Shown in pieces: positions 35,001 to 44,000 of a DNA stretch of 64,000 nucleotides (position 1 is the stretch's first letter; the number at the start of each line of letters is the position of its first letter). The DNA is from Tribonema minus (Eukaryota; Sar; Xanthophyceae; Tribonematales; Tribonemataceae): NCBI GenBank assembly GCA_017506865.1, contig JAFCMP010000412.1, forward strand, positions 186,001-250,000, read 5' to 3'. The translations under genes and the position numbers were made by a program. The notes beneath the pieces are model-generated. The model worked only from the letters and a program-made list of their open reading frames with translations. It was not told the DNA's origin and searched no databases.

Positions 35001-38000
35001 TCCGACTCCGCCTGACTGGAACCCTTTGGTCTGCCACTGAACGCTCCATGCACATACAGTTTCGCCAATGCACCACCAGCATGATCCCGTCTGACACCCC
35101 TGCACCATCCCCCTCACTCCTCCCCCCCACCCCCTCAAAAGCTACTTTGTGGTCATCACCTTTGCCACGGTGGGCTACGGGGACATCACCCCCCCGGAGT
35201 GGAAGTCACGGCTCGTCGTCATTGGGCTGGTAGGCTTCTTCTTCTTTGTGGTGCCGCGCGAACTGAACCGCCTGAATCAGCTGCTGGACCTCGGAAGCAA
35301 GTACAAGGGGAGCATGCCCAAGCGCCTCGTGGGTCGCCACGTGGTGCTGTCGTGCGACGCGGCGTGTCGCTCGCTCGCGCAGGGCTTTCTGGACGAGTTC
35401 TTTCACGAGGTATGGCATATACAGTAGGTACACGCGTCGCCCAGATTGCCACATGGACACCATATTTGTACTTGTTTGTATGTTTTGACGTACTTGAAGT
35501 AAATTTTCATGATGTTTATGTTGAATATTGGCGGTCGTGCGACGTAGTGTGCCGCTCGCTCGCACAGGGCTTCCTGGAAGAGTTATTTCATGAGGTACTT
35601 CAAGTACTTGAAGCATGATGTGAAGGCGCCTGTATCCCCCGGCTCGTCACATGGGGACACCATACTTGTCCTTGTATGTTGAGGTACTTGCAGTATATGC
35701 TTCAGTAGTTGAAGTGTGACGTGAAGGTGCATGTGTCCCCGGCTTGGCACGTGGGCACACCAAACTTGTGCTTGTATGTTATGACGTACTTTGAAGTATG
35801 TGCTTCATTATGCTCATGTAGAATCTCGGCGGTCGTGCGACACAGCCTGTCACTCGCTGGTACAGGGCTTCCTCGATGAGTTCTTTCACGAGGTACAGGT
35901 GTGTGTGTGTGTGTGTGTGTGTGTGTTGCGTCATGCCACGTGGAGACTGTGCTTTTATCTGCATCTCAAGGCAGATGTAGACATGTAGGGTTAGGGCTAC
36001 CCTGCGATTTTTCATGCGGCTTGGTGGCGCAGGGGCAGCCTGAGGGGCTCCTGGATGAGTTCTTGTGCGAGGTACACTCGTGCTGGGCACGTGAGGTGCG
36101 TATGTCGCAACTTTTGCTGTATGGTGAACTTGAAGAAGATCCTATTGAATTACGGCAGCACAGATGGCATGGCTGCATGCAATAAGAAGGTCAATCACGG
36201 CCAGTGCATGGTGGGGCGCATATTGCGGGGCGCCGCAAGGCAGTCAGATGTGCCTGTTACTGACGCAGTATATTCTAGGGCAAAAAGTATTTGCATTTGC
36301 GTCACGGTAATGCCGTTCTGCTGGAGTAGCATGAAAGCACAACGTGCTCTTCAACCTCTAGTGTGCTGAGTTGTGGCTCTATACTGTAGTAGACTGGCAC
36401 GCATTTTCTACTTGTAATCGAGATGTGTGGGTAATCATACGATCACATGCTTAAGGTGCACTTTCACCTTAGCAGCGCAGTTGAAAAGGGCAGACATGCT
36501 CACTGCTTGTGTATATTCTCTACCGATGCACACGTTTTGATCACATACAGGTCGGCCAGTGATACGTACATGGATATATAGGCCTTCAGATAATGTATGT
36601 GGCAAGTGTATGAACATCTACGTGCACAACATCTTGTGAGTTCCACCGCGAACAGGACCACGCCTATGACTGCTTCATTCTCCTCATCCCGTCCGAGCCT
36701 GACCATGAGCAAACGAGCCGCTACATGCATAGAAGTATCTGCACATATCTGTGAAAACCGCACAAATACCCATACGCACATTGTATCGCCTCACGAATTC
36801 CACTGTTCAAAGGACCACGGCTACAACTCCAAGTTAATCTCATCGTCCCGGCCGAGCCCGACCACGAGCGGGATAGTGATTCAGCACCGCAGTCGAAATG
36901 GGCGAGCATGCAAAGTTTACTGCTTGTACATATTCTCAATAGGTGCAAACCTTTTAATCTTATACAAGCCAGTTGTGTACACGGATATGTATGCCTTGAG
37001 TTCATGTATGTGGAAAAAGTATGTACGCCTACGTACAGTGATACATGTATATACAATACACACACATCACACATAAGCCATGCAGACAACCAGTTCAAGA
37101 AAACCCCTCTACTGGTACTCCTACACACCCATATGAACAGCCGCTGCGCAACTCCTCTGCTCACAGGACCACGGCTACAACTCCACGCACATCGTCCTCC
37201 TCGTCCCTACCACGCGCGACATACTGACAGGTATACACATGCACACACACATGAGAACTGTGTACACACCTACATGATCTAAGAATGTTGTGGTGCGTTT
37301 CGCTGTTTCACAGGACCACGGCTACAACTCGACGCACGTCGTGCTCCTCGTCCCGGCCGAGCCCGACCACGAGTGGAAGAGCCTCGTGCTGCAGTTCAGC
37401 AAGAACGAGCGCGCGCTGTTCCTGCACGGCGACCTCCGGAACGAGGCGGATGCTCAGCGCGCAGCGCTCGACCGCGCCGCCGCCGTCTTCATCCTCACCG
37501 ACAGGAACAGCGTGGACCTGAGGGAGGCGGAGAAGAGGACCTTCATGCGCGCGCTGTCTGCGCGGCACGCCAATCCACACGCGCCCGTTTACGTCCAGGT
37601 GCGTGCGTTAGGGTTAAGGTCAGGGTTGAGGCGGGTGTAGGGTTAGGATCGGGGAGAGGGTTATTGGATTTAGGGTTAAGGTTACCATAGGGGCATCAGT
37701 CTCAATGACAGACTCGGCTGGTGTATCCGGAATGCGGAAGAAACGACCTTCATGCGCGCGTTGTCGGCGCGGCACGCTAATCCACACGCACCCGTTTATG
37801 TGCAGGTCCGTGGAGATAGGGCGAGGGTTGAAGTTGAGGCGGGGTGTAGGGTTAGGATGGGGGGAAAAGGTTGGTGTAGGGCTCATGTCAGGGTTGAATC
37901 TGAGGGAGGCGGAAGAGAGGACTGTCATGCGCGCGCTGTCCGCGCGGCACGCCAATCCCAGCGCGACCGTCTATGTCCAGGTATGTGATCAGGACTGTTG

Positions 38001-41000
38001 TGACGTTTGAGGTCGGGATATGGACGGGGGAAAAGGGTTGGTGTCAGAACTTGGACTAGGGGTGATGTTAGGGTCAGCGTCTGAGGAGTGCGGAAGAGAA
38101 AGTTCATGCGCGCGCTGTCCGCGAGGCACGCAAGTCCCAGCGCGCCCATCTATGTGCAGGTCCGTGGGTCACGTTTAGGGTTAGGGTTGAGGCGAGGTGT
38201 AGGGATAGGATTGGGGAAGGGGTTGTTGACCATGCAGCACTCCCTCTTACCGTTGGGCACCAGTCTCAAGGACAGACAGCGGCTGGTATTCAAGGAATGC
38301 AGAGGGGACTCTGTGCATGCGTGCATGCGCGCGCTGTCGGCGTGGCACGCTAATCCCAGCGCGCACGTCTACGTCTAAGTCCTGGGCCAGGGCCAGGGTT
38401 AGGGTCAGGGTTTGAATGAAGGTCAAGATTAGGATCTGAGGGAGGTGGTGAACAGGATATTCCAGCATGCACGTAGATGTAAGCAGCCCAGACTCAATCC
38501 CATGCTGTGGGTTGACGTGAAGGTGAGGGTCAGGCTTCAAGATAGGGTGAGGGTCATGATCTTGATGAGGGTTAGGGTGAGGTTCATGAAGCAGGGGACA
38601 TGCGCACAGCACGCCCTCAAGGGCCCCCACGCCCCAGGCGTTGTCGTTACAACGCATAGTGCCAATTCGCATCCTGGACTGCATCCCGTAATGCACTCGA
38701 AACAGAGATGCCTGCCAATATGATGCAACAGAAGCGGTACATGTTTGTTTCAGATCCTACGCACCTAAGCCGCTTTAACCCTGACCCCAAGTGAGCGCTT
38801 TGGTGCAAAATTTTAGAGTCAGGGTTAGGGTTACATTTGGTCACGGTGAAGTATGCCGCACACCCCGGACCACTCTCGCCCTTCGTGCTGCGTGGTCTGC
38901 GCGCTGCTGTGGAAGGTGGTGTTAGACTCGGAGTTAGAGTCAGGGCTGGAGTTAGGGGTACGATATGGGTTGAGATAAGGTTTTGAGAGGCTAGGTTTCC
39001 AAGAACGGCTGAGGATAGGCTGGGGATGCACCACGCGATGCTCTGATCGCGGGTGATGGTCAGCACAACAGAGGCTACTCAAGGTCGGCCTCAGAGTGGC
39101 GTGCATGGTAGGGTTAGGGTTAGGGTTGAGAACAAGGCAAGCGCCAGGGCGAGGTTAGGCTTAGAATCGAGGTGAAGATTTGGACCAGGAAAAGGGTGGA
39201 CGTTGAAGCTAGAGTAAGCACTTAGGATTAGGGTGGAGGTTGAAGCTAGAGTCAGCACTTTGGAGCCATGGCTAGCACTCTGCTGTACTGAGCTGCTTGC
39301 GTGCCTCTGCGCATGCAGGTCATGGGGCGGCGCACCAAAGAGCGCCTTGTCAAGGTGGGCCTCTCAGCGCGGCACGCATCTTGCCGTTGGGGGATAAGAT
39401 TAGGTTCACAGTGCAGGTCGGGTCTCGGGCGAGAATAAGGACCAGCGTTAAGTTTGAGATTGAGCTATCTTAAGACGTTCAGGGGCGGGTGAGCAATCTG
39501 CGGTACTGACTTGCTCATGGCTCTGCGCATGCAGGTAATGGGACGACGCACCAAGGAGCGGCTCGTCAAGGTCGGTCTCAGCGCGGCGCGCATCGTGTGC
39601 ATCACCGACACCAAGACGCTGCTGCTGGCCAACACGCTGCTGTGGGACGGCGCAGCGACGCTTGTGCGCAACCTCCTAGTCTCCAGCGGCGACGGTGGAG
39701 GTGACGGCACATCTCCTCAGGTGGGGTTGAGGTTGAGGTTGAAGTTGTTGTCGCCTTGCGCTCTTCAAGAAGATGTGACGTTTGTGCGCAACCTCTTAGT
39801 CTCCAGCAGTGACGCGGCGGCGATGGCACGTCTCCTCAGGTGAGGTTGAAGCTGAGATTGAAATTGTCATCGCCATGCGCTGGTCAACCGTTTTGAGCGG
39901 ATCACTCTTATTTACAAGCACATGAAGATGTGACGCTTGTGCACAACCTCCGCATGTCCAACGGCAACGGCGGCACGTTGTCTCAGGTGGTGATGTTGAA
40001 GTTGAAGTTGTTCACCTTGCGCTGGCCAGAAACTGCCGTGGGTGGACCTCAAGACAAGTGTATGGAATATTCGGTATCATGGCTTGTGCATACTGATCAG
40101 GTGTTGCTCCGGTGGCAGTTGCAGTGACAGCCTCTGAAGCGACGCGCCACCCAGTCTGAGTTTGAACTTGACGTTTCATACACACACACTTTTGTCTCAC
40201 TGCATCAGCGCTCAGGTGCCGCAGTTGCAGTCTCCTTACAGGACGGCACGGGCGTCGATGCCTTCCTGTCGGCTAACCCTAGTCACCTAAACCTAACCAA
40301 ACCCATACATACGTACCCCATACTGCCCCCCCACGCAGGGCGACACGTGGCGCGCCGAGTACACGGTCGGGCAGGGCAAGGAGATGTACACGGTCGCGCT
40401 GCCGGACTTTGGCGGCGCGGCCGTGAGCGCCGTCGCCTGCGAGCTCTACTGCAGGCACGGCGTGCTGCTGCTGGGGCTGTGCCGCCGCGACAGGGTGCTC
40501 ATGGGGCCCACCAGCGCTCAGCGCATTGTCGCGGGGGACATGGGGCTGGTCATCGCGGACGATCTGCAGGGGGCGGAGGGGGCGGTCGCGGCGAGCAGCG
40601 CTGCGCTGGCGTGAGTCCCGTCTCGCACGACTTCAACGTCTGATGCTACATCAGCTGTTGGCGTTTGGTCCATGTGCTGTTGACCAGCGCTTCCTGAGGT
40701 CGTAAAAGCCCCGCTTGCACCACGTGCGTTGGCGTGAGTCCCCCCTCGCGTCACTTCAACTGTTGGCACTACTTGAACAGTTGGCACTACTTCAACTGTT
40801 GGCACGTGTTCCATGTGCTGTTGATGAGTGCTTGCTGAGGGCGTAGAAAGTCCACCGCTGGTGCCACCTGCGCAGTCGTGAGTCCCCCCTCGCGCTATTT
40901 CAACTGTTGGCACTATGTCAAGGTCCATGTGCTGTTGATCGGTGAGCGTAACAGCCCCGCTCGCGCTACCTGCGCCGGTGTGGATCCCCCTTTGCGTTAC

Positions 41001-44000
41001 TTCAACTGTTAGCATTACTGGCTGCTCAGCAGCGTTGCTCAGTAGAAGTGCGCCGCAGTCACTTCGTGATCGACAGCGATGCCTGCTCAAAGCACAATGC
41101 CATCCCCCGCTATGATTGCCTCTTATTGCCGCTTGTCTCTGATTGCCGCTTGTCAACGCTTTGTTCACAGGGCAAACGGGGCCGCCGCCACCAAGCACAG
41201 GCAGTCACTGCTGACCGCCATCGCCAAATTCCAAGTACCCTGGGGGCACCAGGGCAAACGGACCAGCAGGTGCTCTGACAGCAAGGGGGGGGGTCAAGCT
41301 CAAGCCCTCATGCTAGGGTTTGAGACCACGCCGCCTGCGTCCCCTATGAGGCCCTCGTCTCAAAGGGGGTCCCCTGCAGGGGGGCACGGGGGGGGGCACG
41401 AGGGGCACGAAGAGGGGGGTGATCTTGCTGATGGAAGTCACATCGTGGTGGTTACGCCTACACTCGCGGACATGGCGACTCTCGCTGAGGTGAGTCACTC
41501 GCATCACGCCTCAGTACTGGTCATGAGCTTTGCCTTGATGCGACAAGTAATCAGTGCGTGCAACTGTGCTTTGTGTGCTGCGGAGCGCGTGCGACACCCG
41601 ACCTGGGGTACGTACATGTGAACTAATCCAGTGTAAAGAGCGAGTTCACATTTGACTGTGCGCATGCGCTGCCGACAGTGGCGCACACTGGGGTCATGAG
41701 TTGGCACCTCTCAAGTGCCAAGTGAGCCATGCAGTTCATGAATGCGGCTGCTGCGAGCACCTCTTCAAACAAGGCGTTCTGGACGTGCCCGCCAAGGATT
41801 GTGGGGCACCCCTCCCCCGTTCTTCTTCTGCACTGTTCTCATGCCTTCGCACAAAGCCGCCGGTGCGCGCGCAGCATACTTCAACAGGTGGGGCGTCTAC
41901 ATTTGCTTCACTTGCCCTGGCTCTTCTACCCCCCCCCCCCCCCTTCCCTACCCCCTCATCTCCCCCCCCCCCCCCCGCCGTTCCCATGTAGCTGCTGCTG
42001 TCGCCTCAAGCATTCCAACGAGAGCTGGTGGTGGTCTGTCCCTTGCCCGACTGGAACCGCGAACAAGACGACGCCGAGGTGTTGAAGTTGGACAACCTCC
42101 TGGGGGAGAGGGGGTGGCGCCTTGTCCATGGCCGCATGGACGAGGACGCGCTGCACCAGGTAGCATACATTCGATATCGCTCAGATTATACTGTGCAGTA
42201 TATTGATGCTTGCTTGGGACACAAAGCAGCTCAGTAGATCAGCATAAAGCTCGCCATAGCAGGAGCCAGTGTCTTAAACTGATGCAGTGCTCAACCACGC
42301 TAGTTGAAGTTGATGTAACGTGATGTCAGGCCTTCTGGACAGTTGTCCATTTCTGCATGGACGACGATGCTCTGCATGCGGTTGCACACATTAAATGAAC
42401 CATTACTGAGTATTTTGAAGTGTGTACTGCAAATGTTGTCAGTCCTTGCACAGATCACCTTTGAGAAAACGCTTCCCGCATACACCGTTGACTTGCTGCA
42501 GCTGGGGTAGCTGAATGTAAGGTTGGCTGCCACACCACGCTTCCTTCAACTTCAACTTCAACTGATGCATATTCTACTGACGCAGGCGGATCTGCGAGGC
42601 GCGTGGGTCGTGCTGCTAAAGAGCGGCTGCAGCGAACCCGGCCAGTCCACAGAGGAGTCCGACGCCGAGACCATAAGTCAGCTGGTGGAGGTGGTAGCGC
42701 ACGTCGGCGGCGACAAGCGCGTCATCGTTGAACTTCAGGACATGACTTGCGGGGTGAGTGGGCGAGCGTCACCGTTGAACTAGTGGTAATGCTGAGCGTA
42801 ACTGTTGAACTGCAGGACGCGACCGGTGGGGTGAGCGAGCTTTGCTGCTAGAACTACAGGACATGACCCGCACAGTGAATGAGCTCTGCCGCCGAGCGTC
42901 ACTCTTGAAGTACAGGGCCTGACCTGCGAGGTGAGCAAGTGTAGCATGCGCGCTGCTGCTGGGCCTCTCTGTTGCACCACAGTACAGGGCGCGATCGACG
43001 GGCTGGGTGGACATTGCTGCTGAGTGTTGCTGCATGTGCCCGAGCCATGCTAATGAGGGTCTTGTCCGCATGGGCACTTGCGTTGCCATTTTGTAAATGG
43101 CCTCGTCCCAAACATTCGAGCTGCCGTGTTGGTGTGCTACATCTGCGGGCTGCTGCTGCTGAGCGTTGTTTCGCAATGATGCGCACGCCATCTGTACCAG
43201 CACTTGGCAATATGCTGAAAGGTCGTGCCCCGCCCTCGCTGCCGGATCTTGAGTAGGCCCGTCTGATGCTGCACATGTGTACAACTTTTTAGGTCTGTCT
43301 ACCAGGAGATCAAGGAGATGAAAATTCAGTGTAGATGTGCCTTGGCGGCTTGGCGGCTCCGCCTCAAACCAACGGCTTAGATGTGCAGTGCAGCCAAGTT
43401 CAACTTCAACTGAAGAGCCAAGTAGTCCACAACTGTGAACGCAAGCCCGGAAGTACACTGCTGCCCACTCATGAGACTCCACTGCCATTGTTGTCAGCAC
43501 ATGACATCACAACGTACCTTGCTGTCAAGCCCGCTCACTGCGAACCAGTGGCCGTGGCATCGGTCGCTGCCGTCCAGGCCCAGTACGATGTCCTGTCTGG
43601 CGTATGAATGTTGTGCAGGTGTAACTGCAATGTCACCATCAGCATACCACCAGCTGCGAAACACCCTGCACACCCGCTCACTGTACACTCGCACCTGTGG
43701 CATCTGTGGCTGCTGCGCAGGCCCAATACGAAATCCTCATGTCCAACGTCAAGGTCATCTCCAACCTGGCGGGCACGCTCAAGGGGCTCAGAACGACCTA
43801 CGGGTCGTGGCGCACCCCCCCTCCCCCCCCCAGCAAGTCGCCGGCATGTCGCTATACTACGCGTCCCTCCAGCCACCACCACGAGCACCACAATTGCGCT
43901 GACGATCAGCCTTTAGATGGCAGGAGGTGGGTGCGCCTGCTATCATTGTCGCCAAATTGAATGTGATTGGTGAAGTCAGCTCTATGTAGGAGGTGCTGCT

